In this document: in pieces, positions 44,104 through 57,083 of the stretch | How positions within the stretch are numbered: position 1 is the stretch's first letter | Layout: every line of letters starts with the position of its first letter | Assembly (NCBI GenBank): GCA_030685235.1 | Contig: MU839087.1 | Coordinates: 310,001-374,000 of the forward strand | DNA from: Copromyces sp. CBS 386.78 | Lineage: Eukaryota > Ascomycota > Sordariomycetes > Sordariales > Sordariaceae | DNA length: 64,000 nucleotides | Direction: 5' to 3' | Made by a program: the position numbers and the translations under genes | Notes under the pieces: generated by a model | Database searches by the model: none | Told to the model about the DNA's origin: nothing | What the model saw: the letters and a program-made list of their open reading frames with translations, nothing else

Positions 44104-46310
44104 AACCAAAACAAGCTCACCCGTGTTCGAGAAGGGGAATCTCGATGCGAACGCGATTTCGACCAGGAGGGTGTGATCATGCTAAGGCATGGCACGTTCA
44201 CTCACAACGGACAATTCCCCCACAACAACACCCTGCCATCTCAATCTTATCAGATCCTGCAATTTCACATTGCATTTCTGCCATCACCAACATACCTACA
44301 CCCCTTTACCCTCCCTCTCTTTATCTTGCCTTACTTACTTTTCCAACACATGAGCCCAGGCTCTCAACAGTCACACAAAGTAAACCCAGACCCTTTTGCC
44401 CGCCCGTCCGTCCGTCCGTCTATCCTCCTCGTCAGACCTTCCCAGTCCGTCCTACATGGTATCAAGACACACAAGGTGACACCAAATCTCCGCTTGCACA
44501 TCACGGGTCGCCGCAAGCACGGGTAAGGTCGCTCATCCGAGTCCTCCCATTATCATTTGGCTGTGGCGCGCGGCAAGGTCACTGTCAATATCAATATTGT
44601 CAAGGCGGCCTTGCTTGAGAGTGGAGTAGAGTGGTACCTCGGTGTGACGGGCGCGGTCTCGGTGAGTCTCGGTTGTTGTTTTTGTTATTGTTGATTCGAC
44701 CCGACGCGAGATTTCATAGACGTAGGGTTATATTGAACACACACACATACACAGCCGCTGGCTGGTTTGTCTGGCGTGTTATACCTATGGGGTCATTATA
44801 ATACCGGTACCTCCCCCATGGCATGGGTTGGTCCCACCGACTGGAACAGCGGGTCGGGGAGAGGTTATCGATGCGGGCATGATAACCCAGATACCGGGCT
44901 GAAAATGGACACCTATGGACATGGTTCAAGCCTTCTTTTGCGTTGTAGTTAAGAAATATGCAAGGCACCAAGGAAGACATTTTCCGCGTTGGGTGGTATC
45001 CCGTTCCCAGAAGAAGCCGTCTTCTTTACCTCGTGCCGTCCCTGTCCGCTATCCGCGCTTTCCCGAGAACTCCAAGCGAAGCTTTTTCACATGGAAAAAC
45101 TAGAGTTGTTGGGGGCCGCCCGGAAGGAAAACTTCCATGGAAGTTCTGTGTTTGATGAACCCGGGTTTCCCAAGTCAGCGCCAAGTTCATATCCGTCATA
45201 TTTCTCCAGATGGCTCTCCCTTCATATTCTTCGACGTGCATTAGTATGTAAAGGATTTGAATAGTCCCGTCCCCACGGATCGAGATCAAGAGCCTTGTCG
45301 TAAACAAGCTCTTTTCGAAACAGTCTTCTCCCGCTGTTCGGCGCATGTTTATCCCCCGTTTCCGATGCGCAACCGTTGTGGTGCACGTGGGTGGATGATC
45401 TTGAAAGGCCCGACGTAGCCGAGGATGGTTCCGGATGGCAGCCCAGGCTGTTAACAAACAGATATGTATTACCTTGAAGAAGCCTCAACGCCTCTTGCAT
45501 TCGCTTGTGAACACATGGTTGCGATGGTGCTAACTCTGGTGGAGAAGGTGTTCTGGGCGCTTAGAAAGCGAGAAACTGACGAAATTGCGGTTTCTTGGTT
45601 GTCGTTGATAAGAAAAATGGAAGAGAAGAAGATAAGGTTTGACGGAACACCAAATAATTTGACGTGATGAAGAGGAAGACAGACAAATCTCTACCCAATT
45701 GATGGAAGATGTCCCGGGAAAGAAACAAAGGGAGGAGCTGGAAGCGCCGATGCTGTTCCACATTAGTCTAATTGTTAGTGATCGGGAAGTGGGTCTTTAC
45801 ACTTTTATGTAATAAAGAGTCAACCGAGACACAACTGCCTCTAACCAGTTCACCACTACTCATCAACTTCGCTTGGCGCGATGAACGCTGGCCAGCCGCG
45901 TCATCCGCTAAAAGACATCATCCGACTGGATGCAAGTTCATGATTTAGCATAAATCCTTCCTGGCATCAGCATCTCTCCATCTGGCTGCCGCAACGCCTG
46001 CAAATTCTACAGTGCCAGGCTGTCTCAGGCGGTTACGTGCACTAACACTTACAGACACGATTCTCCATATTCAACCGATAGCGGCCTTGTTGCTTAGGTA
46101 TTCCCCCTCACGGCATCCAGCGCCAGCCACCATGCATGTCCATCTCCAACATTGGATGTAATAAACTAAAGCAACTGGCGGTAAGAAGATCATTTAAGAA
46201 GCCCGGTACCAACCTGCTGGGTTCTTGTCACCAACACGAGAATCCTATCTGGGGATGGAGTTTGCCCGATTCATAGGGGGTTATACATAAGGTAACTGAC
46301 AACCACAACC
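44104..46310. other. gene-poor spacer, right part; GH3 promoter at its end
   Basis: 2.2 kb with no supported gene. A (GTCC)n run lies at about 44404. The last several hundred bases should hold the beta-glucosidase promoter. Confidence 0.45.
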
Positions 46311-48848
46311 ATGAACCACCTCAGCAGTCTCTACGAGCAGCTCCGGCCACCAGCGAGCCTTCCAGGCCCAGGTTACTTCGCCGACCAAGCAAAGCAAGTC
46401 GTCTTTACCCTGAAGGGCGCCGTCTCCCTCCTCTGCGCCGCCGCCTCTCTGCAACCATGCAGTACTAGTCTACTATCGTCATCAACCACCTCATCAAAAT
46501 CCCAACACCATGAATCCAACGGACGGCACCCCTCTGAACTCCCCTACTACGGCCTCAGCCCTCCATTCTACCCCACCCCCATCGCCAACGGCACCTCCTC
46601 CTCACGCTGGTCATCCGCCTACCAACATGCCCTCAGTCTCACCTCACAAATGACTGTTTTTGAGCTCCAAAACCTCACCCGCGGCTACCCTGGTCCTTGC
46701 GTGGGCAACACCGGCGCTGTTCCGCGCTTCTCTATCCCATCACTCTGCTTCTACGACGGCCCCTCCGGCGTGCGCGGCCAGGAACTCGCTTCCGCATTTC
46801 CCGCGGGCATCCACCTCGCTGCAACATGGGATTCCCATCTCATGTACCGCTACGGTAGGGCCGTGGGGGCTGAGTATCGCGGAAAGGGCGTGCATATTGC
46901 TCTGGGTCCGCTGGCGGGCCCGTTGGGGAGGGTGGCCAAGGGGGGAAGGAATTGGGAAGGACTGGGAAGTGATCCGTACCTGGCTGGTGTTGGGATGGGG
47001 AGGATCGTGGAGGGTGTGCAGGGGGAAGGAGTCATTGCCACGGCGAAGCATTTCTTGCTGAATGAGCAGGAGTATAGGAGACGATGGGCACAGGATGCGC
47101 CTGGGGGAGAAGGACATGCGATTAGTGCGAATGTTGGCGACAGGGCCCTGAGGGAGTATGTCTGGCCGTTTATGGATGCTTTGAAGTCAGGTGCCGCAGC
47201 TGTCATGTGCGGGTATAACAGGGTGAACCAGAGCTATGCGTGCCAGAACTCCAAGTTGCTGAATGGAGTGCTCAAGACGGAGTTGGGGTTTGAAGGGTTT
47301 GTGGTTAGTGATTGGGACGGGCAGATGAGTGGCGTGTCGTCAGCCAATGCTGGATTAGATGTCGTGATGCCACGGGACGGGTTCTGGGGCGAGAAGCTGA
47401 TAGAAGCGGTCAAGAACGGAACAGTGGCCGAAGAGCGGCTGAACGACATGGCGACCCGCGTGCTGGCGGCGTGGCTATACACAGGCCAGGACGACGGCAC
47501 CTATCCACCCGTTGGTGTCGCGCCGGGCGGCCAGCTGCCCGACCCGGTCGACGTACAGGAGGACCACGCGGACCTTATCCGGGAAATCGGAGCGGCGGGC
47601 ACAGTCCTAGTCAAAAACGTCAACGGCACACTCCCGCTCATCAAACCCAAGTTCCTTACCATCTACGGCTACGACGCCATCGTCAAGTCCACTCCCTGGG
47701 AAAACCCCGACCGCTACGGCGGCGGCTACGATGTCAGCCGCGGCTGGACGACCTTCAACGGCACCTTGATCACCGGCGGCGGCTCTGGCAGCTCCACGCC
47801 CCCTTACGTCGTCTCCCCCTTCGAAGCCCTTTCCGCCCGTGTCCGCGCAGACCGCGGCATGCTCCGCTGGGACTTCCACTCCGTCAACCCTTCCCAGCAA
47901 TACCTCAACGCGGACGCCTGCCTCGTCTTCATCAACGCCTACGCCTCGGAGATGTCCGATCGATCTGCCCTCTCCGACGCCTTCAGCGACGACCTTGTAG
48001 AGAACATCGCCTCCTGGTGCGCCCGAACCATCGTCGTAGTACACGCCGCCGGCATCCGCCTCGTCGACCCGTGGATCTCCCACCCCAATGTGACCGCCGT
48101 CTTGATGGCCGGTTTACCCGGCCAGGAATCCGGTAACAGTTTGGTAGACATCTTATACGGGGACGTCACTCCCTCCGGCCGTCTACCCTATACCATCGCC
48201 AAGAAGGAATCTGGTTACGGACATTTACTCAATCCTTCCACGGGCCAAAAGGACGGCGGCGACCCTTTCTTCCCAGAGGACAACTTTGTGGAGGGACTGC
48301 ATATCGATTACCGCTTTTTCGATCTCCACGAGATTGAACCGAGATTCGAATTCGGGTTTGGACTGTCTTACACCTCCTTCTCTTATTCGGACCTAGAGAT
48401 CCATGTCTCCATCGCTCCGTGGGTGGAAGAGATTATGCCTTCCTTCGCTGCTACCCGGCTCGCCGAGTTTCCGGATCCTGATACTCCTATTGTTCAGGGC
48501 GGACATCCGGACTTGTGGGAGACGTTGTTCGTGGTTAGATGCAGCATAGAAAATACGGGGGAGAAGTATGAGGCGAGTGAGGTCGCGCAGTTGTATGTTG
48601 GTATCCCTTCCGAGGAGGACCAAGAGGGCGAGGAGAATGAGACGCCGGTTCGGCAGTTGCGCGGGTTTAAGCGCGTAGGACCGCTGGCCCCGGGGGAGGA
48701 GGGACAGGCGAAGTTTGAGTTGACGAGGAGGGATTTGAGCGTTTGGGATGTGGAGGCGCAGCAGTGGCGGTTGAGAAGGGGGGAGTATAAGGTTTGGGTT
48801 GGGGCTAGTAGTAGGGATTTGAGGTTGAATGGGACGTTTGAGATCTGA
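46311..48848 (+). CDS. GH3 beta-glucosidase
   Basis: Retaining glycoside hydrolase of family 3 that releases glucose from beta-glucosides such as cellobiose. Single exon, 845 residues. The (beta/alpha)8 domain (about 115-400) has SIPSLCFYDGPSGVRG, KHFLLNEQE (K246-H247) and the nucleophile Asp334 in VVSDWDGQMSG. The alpha/beta sandwich follows (about 420-680, GLPGQESGNSLVDILYGD with SGRLPYT), and then a fibronectin III-like domain (about 735-840, FGFGLSYTSFSY to the end). The N-terminus is unusual: about 28 polar residues precede a modest hydrophobic stretch (VVFTLKGAVSLLCAAASL), either a long signal peptide or a membrane anchor, followed by a Ser-rich linker. The catalytic residues look intact. 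Confidence 0.92.
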   Translation: MNHLSSLYEQLRPPASLPGPGYFADQAKQVVFTLKGAVSLLCAAASLQPCSTSLLSSSTTSSKSQHHESNGRHPSELPYYGLSPPFYPTPIANGTSSSRWSSAYQHALSLTSQMTVFELQNLTRGYPGPCVGNTGAVPRFSIPSLCFYDGPSGVRGQELASAFPAGIHLAATWDSHLMYRYGRAVGAEYRGKGVHIALGPLAGPLGRVAKGGRNWEGLGSDPYLAGVGMGRIVEGVQGEGVIATAKHFLLNEQEYRRRWAQDAPGGEGHAISANVGDRALREYVWPFMDALKSGAAAVMCGYNRVNQSYACQNSKLLNGVLKTELGFEGFVVSDWDGQMSGVSSANAGLDVVMPRDGFWGEKLIEAVKNGTVAEERLNDMATRVLAAWLYTGQDDGTYPPVGVAPGGQLPDPVDVQEDHADLIREIGAAGTVLVKNVNGTLPLIKPKFLTIYGYDAIVKSTPWENPDRYGGGYDVSRGWTTFNGTLITGGGSGSSTPPYVVSPFEALSARVRADRGMLRWDFHSVNPSQQYLNADACLVFINAYASEMSDRSALSDAFSDDLVENIASWCARTIVVVHAAGIRLVDPWISHPNVTAVLMAGLPGQESGNSLVDILYGDVTPSGRLPYTIAKKESGYGHLLNPSTGQKDGGDPFFPEDNFVEGLHIDYRFFDLHEIEPRFEFGFGLSYTSFSYSDLEIHVSIAPWVEEIMPSFAATRLAEFPDPDTPIVQGGHPDLWETLFVVRCSIENTGEKYEASEVAQLYVGIPSEEDQEGEENETPVRQLRGFKRVGPLAPGEEGQAKFELTRRDLSVWDVEAQQWRLRRGEYKVWVGASSRDLRLNGTFEI

Positions 48849-49224
48849 TGTTACCTGTGTGATTTAAAGACAGTCATGGTTGGGTTAATGAGTTTTGGCC
48901 AAGACTTTAGAAGGTTATCATGGCAAAGGTTCAATGAGCGTAGTATATGTAGAACGAATCATCTAAAAGAAGGGTATATACATCAACAAAGTTCGCAAGA
49001 CTACCTACGTACACCCGATCAATCGTTGGCAAGGCCATCAAGTAACCATCTCTCCATCACGTCTTTAATGTCTGTTTTCCAAAAAGAGGCGGCCAGCAGC
49101 CAATCCATCAAGGGTTGCTTGCACAGCAAAGAACCCCCATCCTCCTTTTCCATCACCATACAAAAACAAAAAAATAACACCCCTTTTTCCCTCTCCATTT
49201 CTAACCATCTGACCACTCCCCAAC
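48849..49224. other. intergenic between convergent genes
   Basis: 376 bp holding the 3' flanks of the GH3 gene and of the TMEM135-like gene. No gene. Confidence 0.6.
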
Positions 49225-51357
49225 TTAGTACCTCAACCCCTCCTCCTCCGACTCATCATCCTCTTCAATCTCCCGCTCATAGAACTTCTCCTCCTTCTCA
49301 TCCGCCTCATCATCGCCTTCAATCTCCAACGTCTCGACCCAATCCCTCCAGCCCTCACCCCTAACCCAGCTGATACCTTTCCTCCAGCTCTTTTCTTTTA
49401 ATGCCTTCGAATCCCGCTCATACACCACACCCGTGAGCGCCAACGCCGCCACAAAAACCCAGACATCCCCGCCCTTCATTGCGCGCCACCATCTCCTCTT
49501 GACACCGACCTTCCACAAGCTGTTCAAGCTCGCCTTGGCCGTGTGCAAGAAGATCGGCCTGCCCTTCTTCTTCTCCAGATACGCCCAGAAGCCGGCCAAG
49601 AAGCCTCCCAAAAAGAAGCGCTGCGTGGGGATGAATGTGCGCGGCAGCCACGTCTGGAAGAAGCAGATGCTGCTCCACCAGGTGCCCAGGGCGCCCGTCA
49701 GGAAGGTCGACATGCGCAGCGCGTTGGAGATGATGCCCTGGATGGTGGAGAGCGGGTAGTGGTAGAGCGAGCTAAAGCGCGGGAGGACCATGGCCGAGTA
49801 AACGAGGAGGAGGATCTTGGTCATGGGCGGGAATGACCGCAGCCAGAAGGTGAGGAAGGTGCGGCTGCAGGACGGGTCGGACGGATGGAGTGTGGCGCAG
49901 GAGAGGGAAGTGATTAGTGGGTGAGCGCCCGAGGTAAGGGGGGCGATGGCCGAGAGGGAGGCGGGTAAAGCATCTTCTTTGCCGGGGAAGAGGACGGGAG
50001 AGATGAAGGCCCTGTTGGGGATGTTAGTCAGGTCAACGGGGAGGAAGAGAAGGGTGTAAAGACGTACGGCCAGTTGAGCTTGGCCATTGTGGCGAGGCTG
50101 TCAATGATATCGTAAACCTTGGGCCACTGCAGGCCGAGAGGGAAATCCTCAGGCCTGGCATGGAGATAGGCTGTCGAGTGCTTGAAGATGAAGTCGCCGT
50201 ATGCCTACATGATCTCACGTTAGCTTTTCACTTCTCTCAACCCAACCGGACAGTGAACCTACCGTAGGGAAACAGTCCCGGTCGAACACAGCGGCATGCA
50301 ACAGCTGGCCAAAAGCGAAGGGCTGCAACATCCAACTGCCCCACCACCACGGCCTAATCCGCTTCTTGTCCGGCCTGCCGTGTGTGCCCTTATCCCAGCC
50401 CCATACCATGCCGTTGTCCTCGGCACAATTCCATCCGAACTCGAGCGCTCTAAAGAGCGCATACACGGCAATGGAAACGCGCAGCTGCTGGCTCGGATAG
50501 ACACCCAGCGCAAGACCAGCCAGAGAAGCGCCGACGGCAGGGGCGTATGGCGACGTGAGTGTGAGCGTGGTCTTGGGGTTGCGGATCCGGAAGGGAGCCG
50601 CCGTAGGATCCAGCAAGTGGGCACGTAGGCGCGTGAAGAAGCGGAAAAGAAGTCGGTACATCAGCAAGATGGTGCTGAGTGATACGGATAGTCGGAGGGT
50701 CGGCGACTTGTGAAGCGGCTGCTTCTGACCGCTGGCAGCACCACTGTGTCTATGTTAGCTCATAGCAGACATGCTACCTGATGCCATTCCAGCCGAGGGG
50801 AAAGCTGAATCAAAATCATGGGAACGGCACCGAGAATAATCGACGTACCCTTGGTCTTTCCCTAGCACCCGCGCCGACACGATCCCCCACAGCTTCATCA
50901 ACGCGCCAGTCGCAAAAAAGACGCGTAGCGAGTGTCTGATGGCCCTCGCATTATAATCGTCGGCACCCGCTCCCTTGCCAGCAATCCTGGCCAATACCTC
51001 CTCTTTGGCCTTTGCCTTCGATCCCTTATCGCCCGAGGAAGCGCCGCTGCCAGTAGCAGCAGCACCCGCGTAACTCTTGGTCAGCGCTTGGCCACCACCG
51101 CCGCGACCCCTATTCTGGGGTTCACCGTCCATGATTCTCTGCACGGTATCGACTGTCGGTGCCCGTTTCTTCAACGTTTTGGACTTGGAGATGACGTATT
51201 TGTGCAGTACGGCATATTCGCGAGCCGAGATGGTGTATCGCAGAGCATTGCGAAGGATGGGATCCGAGGTGGACTTGGCCGTGACTCCCGGGCCTCCTGC
51301 GCCGGGGCTGGCTCGGGGGCCTCCTGCGCCTGCGCCGGCGGAGCCTCTTGAGGCCAT
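49225..51357 (-). CDS. TMEM135-like multispan membrane protein
   Basis: Polytopic membrane protein resembling animal TMEM135, which is linked to peroxisomes, mitochondria and lipid metabolism. Minus-strand exons 51357-50849, 50743-50263, 50204-50068 and 50011-49225 encode 637 residues. The N-terminus is Gly/Ala-rich, then basic and disordered. Hydrophobic segments lie around residues 145-165, 170-200, 215-260 and 430-560. The Cys/His motif LSCATLHPSDPSC (about 410-422) and GGFLAGFWAYLEKKKGR near 500 match the spacing of the TMEM135 Cys-rich region and its Tim17-like helices. The C-terminus is strongly acidic. All introns have good branch points and preserve phase. The family call rests on motif resemblance. 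Confidence 0.75.
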
Positions 51358-53143
51358 CTTGGGACGCGCCGCTGAGTTCGGACAATGTTTGGTTGAGTCG
51401 TGAACGCGCGTTTGGTCGTTTGGTGTGTTTACTGCTGTCGGAACAGCTCGTCTGTTGGTGTGATTGATGCCGGCCGTCGAGGCAATTCCCAATCGACGTT
51501 GACTTGGCTCCCTGAATCTGCGCCTCGGATTTATCCTCCTTTCCCTCCCTCTCTGTCTGACCTCCTGCTTCTGTGCTGTCCTTGATCGTGGGAGACCCTA
51601 TATCAGCGCGATTCGTCGTCGCGTGATGTCGTCATAAACAGTCGAAAGGTCAATAGGGCCGTCTGTCGTCTGCGTCCGCTTATTGTGGAGATGGATGGAT
51701 TCGGTGAGGGGAGATGGAAATGGGGCCTGGCAGTTCTCAGCTAGGTTCAATTGGGTACCTTATCCAGTCAGCAAGTGAGACAGTCAACAGTGGTGCAGCC
51801 CAGCGGAGTGACGCTTCCACAGTTCCACCCGGACGTGCTGACCCCCAAGCGAGCCAGCCCCAGTATTTCCTCCTTCACTGAATGTCACACTGGCTGTTTA
51901 GCAGGGAGCCCGCTCACAAAGCTAAAGGGACGGGAGCGTGGGAACTCATGTGAGGAAGCTGAATAGGTAGCTCCCAATCAGGTTAGCGCACTTCTCCGCA
52001 CACTCACAAGGCGCAGCTAGGTATCCTCCGTCCACGATGCCGTCATTTTTCATGCAAGGGAGGGCATTTCTTCTTTCTTCCAAAACACCAAACTCACACA
52101 AATCAACGTTCACAACATAAACACCCAGATGAACGGGATGGTACAAGTAATGCTGTACAACTTTGTTTTACAAACGACTACCTAAATATCTTGGAAGCGA
52201 TAGCGAGAATTACCTGCTACCATGTAGCCCTGCTCAAAGCTCATAAGCTCAACCATGTTCACCATCTATGTCCTCCGGTGAAAATCGGAACGTCCATGGG
52301 TATTTTAGCATCTTTTCCTTCATCGCCTCCTTAAACCATAGCGGCTGAATTCATCCCTTCCCAAATCATTGTATGGCGGAACAACCACTCGCTAACTGCT
52401 CCTTGCAAAACAGCGTGAAAAAAAATAAAAGAAATAAAAAAAATGAAATAAAATAAAATAAGCACCGCCGCAAAGCCCGAGCTGGACTCCAATCCAAACC
52501 ATCCTCGCTCCGCCAGAAGAAAGATCCTGGAAAGCTTCGGTTCCCGCCAAAGCAATGACATCCTTCAAACCATGCTGGATACCGTTGGGCAAGCTCCGCT
52601 GCCCTGTTTCATGACCAAGACGACCTGGATAGGAAGATAAAAGATCCGGGGCTTGCATCCATTGCGCCCAAACGCCATCATCGCCAGCTTCCTCGGCATA
52701 TGAATGCAAGAAAGAAATAAAAGGAGAAGAAAAAAAGAAAAAAAGACCGAGACCTCATATCTCTGCCTCGCATAGTCGCAATCCCAGCACACTCCAAGCC
52801 CGATGAACGCCAACGGCATTCATCGCGCAAATATGTTGAAATTCGAGGGAAATCCCTCCCACATAACTGCAGAAACCCATCGTGTACCTTGAAACTTGCC
52901 ATGCCAAGTAAACCATGGTAACGTCGCTTCCATACTTGTACAACTCCGGTCGCAATGCAAACAGATAATGGAGTAACATGAAACAAACAGCATTAAAAAA
53001 AGGGGCCTTTTACGCAGCCCGGGGGAATCGATATAGCAAAACGAATTTCCCCGTCAAACCTGATTCGCGACGTTCATCAAGTTGTAAATGGCGAGGGCTC
53101 AGCACCCGTTACTGATCAACGCCCACAATCCTCTTCGCTCATC
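51358..53143. other. intergenic, 1.8 kb
   Basis: The left part is the promoter of the TMEM135-like gene; the right part is the 3' flank of the BTB gene. An A-rich tract with AAATAAAATAAAATAA units lies at about 52417-52461. No gene supported. Confidence 0.5.
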
Positions 53144-55387
53144 TCAAGGGCTTGTTTCCTCGCCGTGGATCCACGTACGGAGAAGGTAAGCGCCGTCTCC
53201 CGAGAACACTTCCTCCTTGAATCCCATATTGTTATACCAATAGTCTCGCATATCATTGACCAATGCGGGCTCCGCGAAAGAAGCAAGAACATCAGTATGC
53301 TTTGCCAATGCACGCATTCGCCTGACTTCGCGTTCTTGGACAACCTCGTTGAAAATATTCTGACGCATATTGGGGCTATTCTCCATGATGATCTTGAGCA
53401 TGTCGAACGGCAGATTTAGGATGATGCGTGAGAGGACGGTGTCGTTGAGCGCCGGCGCACGATTGCTACGTGAGCTCTCGGCTTGCTTGGTCGATCCTTG
53501 GCCATTTTCCGAACCGAGGGAGAGGTCCCCGAACCGAATCTGCAACAGCCTGGGGTTGATGGACCCCTTTGAGAGACGTGATGGTGCTTGGGTAGCCGGC
53601 GCAGGTTCGTTGGGCGATGATTGAGGACCGTATGGGGGGGCGGCGGCAGGAGGAGCGGAGGCCTGACGTGCTGGTAGTCTGGGGAAACCGAAGTCACCCA
53701 CGCTTGTGTCAAGGACGAAGTCTTGCGGGATCTTGTGCGCAAGGAAGTGAAGAACACTGTCGATGAGCTCGGTCATTACCGGGGCTCCCTCCTGCTGGGA
53801 AGCAAAGATCACGGACTTGAGAACAAACTCAGTAGCAAGCTCAATCGTGGGCCAGCACACCAACTCCGCACCACGGTGAACAGCGAACGAGATTACGTGC
53901 GGTAGCTGGAGGTAGCGGCCGATCGTGATATAACTGAGAGCAAGCTTGAACTCTTCGATTACGGCGCGTGGAGCAAAGTGCGAAGGAAGGAAGCCTCGAA
54001 AGGTCCAACCATACAGGGAGCGGATGGCGAACATGAGGGTGTCAGACCGCACATATTCGTTGTCGAGCTCCAACAAAACAACTCCTCCCGGGGCGGTACC
54101 CTGCAACTCCATGATCCTGGCCAGTGTCGGGCTGCGAGCCAGAACCAAACGATGCGCTGGGATTGCTAAGGACTCGTACAGTCTCTCATACCCAGGAATT
54201 TCCTGGAACATTTGGCTGGGCTTGAATTGGACTTGAAGCGTGCAGTCGTTGAAGAGGTTGCTGTTTGCTGCGTTACGCAGGAAGTCCAAAAGTGTGCCCT
54301 GCTCTCGCTGGAAGGCCATAACGGAGGCATTGGGTTGGGGCAAATTGTCGACAGGTGGATTCAGCTCCTGCGGGGGCAACGCACCTTGGTTAACCCAGTT
54401 GGCAGAGTGCCCATTCTGGCCATTGGCACTCCGGCCGTTGACAGACCCGAGCTGGCCAAAGCTGTGATCTCCTGGATGAACAGGTGACTGCGAGCCGTGG
54501 ACACTGTGGGGCGTGGGGGGGCCATGATGGTTGACGAGAGCCGCGGGATAGCCATCAACGGTGGGGGAAACGAGCAACGGCCGCCCGTAGCCATCGAGGG
54601 GAGGCATCGTCCCAGGAGGGTAAGGTAAACCCCCAGGTGGAGGAAAGGGGGCCATTGGGTGGGGCGCAGGCGATGAAGCCCCAGAGTCGTTCAGTCCTCC
54701 AAAAAACAGACCGGCATTGCTAGGGTGGCCGTGATGAAAGGCAGCCTGGGGCCGATAGATGATGGTCGGTTGAGGCATGGCTGTTGGAGCTTCGTGGATG
54801 TAGGCCGAAGAGGAACCTGTACTCTGCGAGGGTGCGTGCTGAGAGGAGCGGGGGAGGAAAGTGTTGCTGGACGGAGGCGCAGGGTCAAAGAAGATGGGGC
54901 GGCCGGTTGGCGCGTCTATAGATGAATGTTAGTACAGGTTGTTACATGATTGACATGTTGCCAAGTTGGCAACAAGTAGCAAGTGAGCTACATGCAGCAT
55001 GCATAGAAGGGCTTTCATACCTGTTCCTTGTTGATGTATAGGCTCATTTGGCGAAGCATTAAAGCTGGCACCATTTTGCTGAACGGGCTGCGGTCCACGA
55101 AGGGGCGTACCATTGTAGTTGTCCTCGTTCTTTGGCGATTCGGCGGGCGGCTGCCCTTGCTGTCGATCACGAAGGTCCGGATTGACTGCTCTTTGGCCGG
55201 CGGAAGCAACAGGCTGGCTCCGAGCTACGACTGCAGGAGCCAAAGGATTGGTCTGTGTGATGGTAGAGACCGGACGCTGAGGAAAGCCTAGCGGCAGAGC
55301 AGGGACAACGGGCTTATTGACGTTGTAGGGTGCTCGCCTGGTGCCGCCAGGGTTCGCGGGCGTGTCCGCCTCGTTAGGAGGCGCCAT
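53144..55387 (-). CDS. BTB/POZ-like domain protein
   Basis: Exons 55387-55021 and 54915-53144 (105-nt intron) encode 712 residues. The first 320 residues are disordered, rich in Pro, Gln, Asn, Ser and Gly. A BTB/POZ-like domain follows (about 325-470): LLDFLRNAANSNLFNDCTLQV, then IPAHRLVLARSPTLARIM, the usual 'D-hxH-hLxxxSxxF' pattern. A helical region resembling BACK-type repeats occupies about 470-570, then a Pro/Ala linker, and a conserved-looking C-terminal block (SRIILNLPFDMLKIIME...). BTB proteins commonly serve as Cullin-3 adaptors or oligomerising scaffolds; the role here is unknown. Confidence 0.82.
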
Positions 55388-57083
55388 GGTTGCGGAACGT
55401 GGAAATTATCTGCTTCGCTTGTTGTAGCAGGCGGTAGGATTGACGAACGGGGCCGACGAAAAGCAGGCGAGGCTTAAGTGGAAAATGCAGACCGGAAGCG
55501 CAGGTCGGGGATGCGGGCGACGGGGTGGCAGCTCCGGGAAGAGGCAGCAGAGGACAGCCAGGTCAGGTCAAAGTGACGAGAAAGCTGACCGAGAGCTGAG
55601 ATATTGCAAAGCTCGAATTGCTGAAAGCCGAGCAGTTGTAAATGAACGACGGTTGCCGGCTTATGACTGAAAGCTCCGAAGGTTACCAGCAAAGAGTTTC
55701 GACGTGAGTCCCTTCCCAACTCTTGAATCGCAAGATGGATGGATGGATGGATTATCCGTGGGCCTCGAGCAGCCAAGCTAGGGGTATAATGCGAGACGCC
55801 GCTTTGCTGGTTCTTTTCTGTTTGTATCAGTGTTGGGTTAGAATGGCCACAAGGAGAAAACGACGGATTTAACTTTTTTTGGATTTTATTTTCGGCGGCT
55901 GGCATTGGGGAGAGGCGGTTGAGGCAAACGTAGGTACCTAGGTAGGTTGAGGTGGCATACAGAGCTGCGCGGGGTGTTTGAAGGAAGGGGGGGGCAGGAA
56001 CGCGAACGAGGAGGGCGAGAATTGGCTACCCTTGCCATTGGTTTGAGTGAGGAAAGATACAAGGCAACGATGGCGGACGAACCTAATGAGTGAGCGGAGC
56101 GGAAGTTGGCAGCTGGAAGCTGAGGTTCAACTTGTAAAGAGCTCAGGGAAGGAAGGTTAAGCGAGTTGGAGATGGCCTCGGATCCGAGTCGTGTCGATGA
56201 AAGAGGGTTCAGGTTGACGCCACTGGCAAAAATGCGGGCGGCGGCCGGGTCGAGCTACGATTCTACTAGGTAGGTTCAGTGCCGGCAAGAGTGCACGAGA
56301 GCTGCGGCCGGGGCAGGCAGGACAACAACAGCAGCAATGGAAGTGCAAGCCCGAGCACCTCCAAAAGCCAGTCCGTTGGATGGATTCGCCCCGAATTGAA
56401 GTCCAGGCGATGATGCCAAATTTTTAACTCCCCGTTCCCCGCCAGGAAAATTTTAGTCCGCTTCTTCAAGTTGGATTGGCCCAAGCTGGGGTGTTGGTGG
56501 GGCATTTCTCGGCGTGGGGGACCAAATGGCTCGTGCACTCTAGACAATTCCGCCCCGTTCCCGCGACTTCAAGTTGTGCCTGTCCAATCTCCTTGTCAAA
56601 ATTCCCAAAAAGACTCAATCTCGGAACCGTTGCAACAATTGCATGTGTCATTGCCCCTCCATACCTTAGAAATCCCATGACTTCTTTTCTTGAAGGACGG
56701 ATATGTTCCACAATGCTCACATTCCCCTTGGTACCAGGCAACCAATCGGTAAGCCTCTGATTCCCTCTAGATATTCGCAGACATTCCATGAGCTTCCAGC
56801 TTCTGCGGCCGGGGCAGCTCCATCTGTTCCACACCAAGTCCACCCTCACCACACTCTTCGGTACGTACACATTTGGGTGAGGGTGTCCAGGTACTGCGCA
56901 CAACCGCGCAAGTACCCGGGCGATCAGCGATAGAGAACGCGACAAACCTCAAATCGCGTCCCTTGGGTGATCCAAACATGACTGTCTCAAGCTCACTTAT
57001 GTACATGGACTCTGGAGGATTGCCCTCGGTACGGGGATATGATTGAGTCCGACCACGTGTAGCACAGCCGTGCCCCTGTTGAC
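55388..57083. other. intergenic; promoter of the BTB gene at left
   Basis: 1.7 kb. Contains a (GGAT)n run at 55736-55752 and TAGGTA-type tracts at 55931-55948 and 56268-56276. No gene supported. Confidence 0.5.

Noticed and set aside
45026..45457. 143-codon minus-strand frame
   Set aside because: No suitable ATG start and composition close to random.
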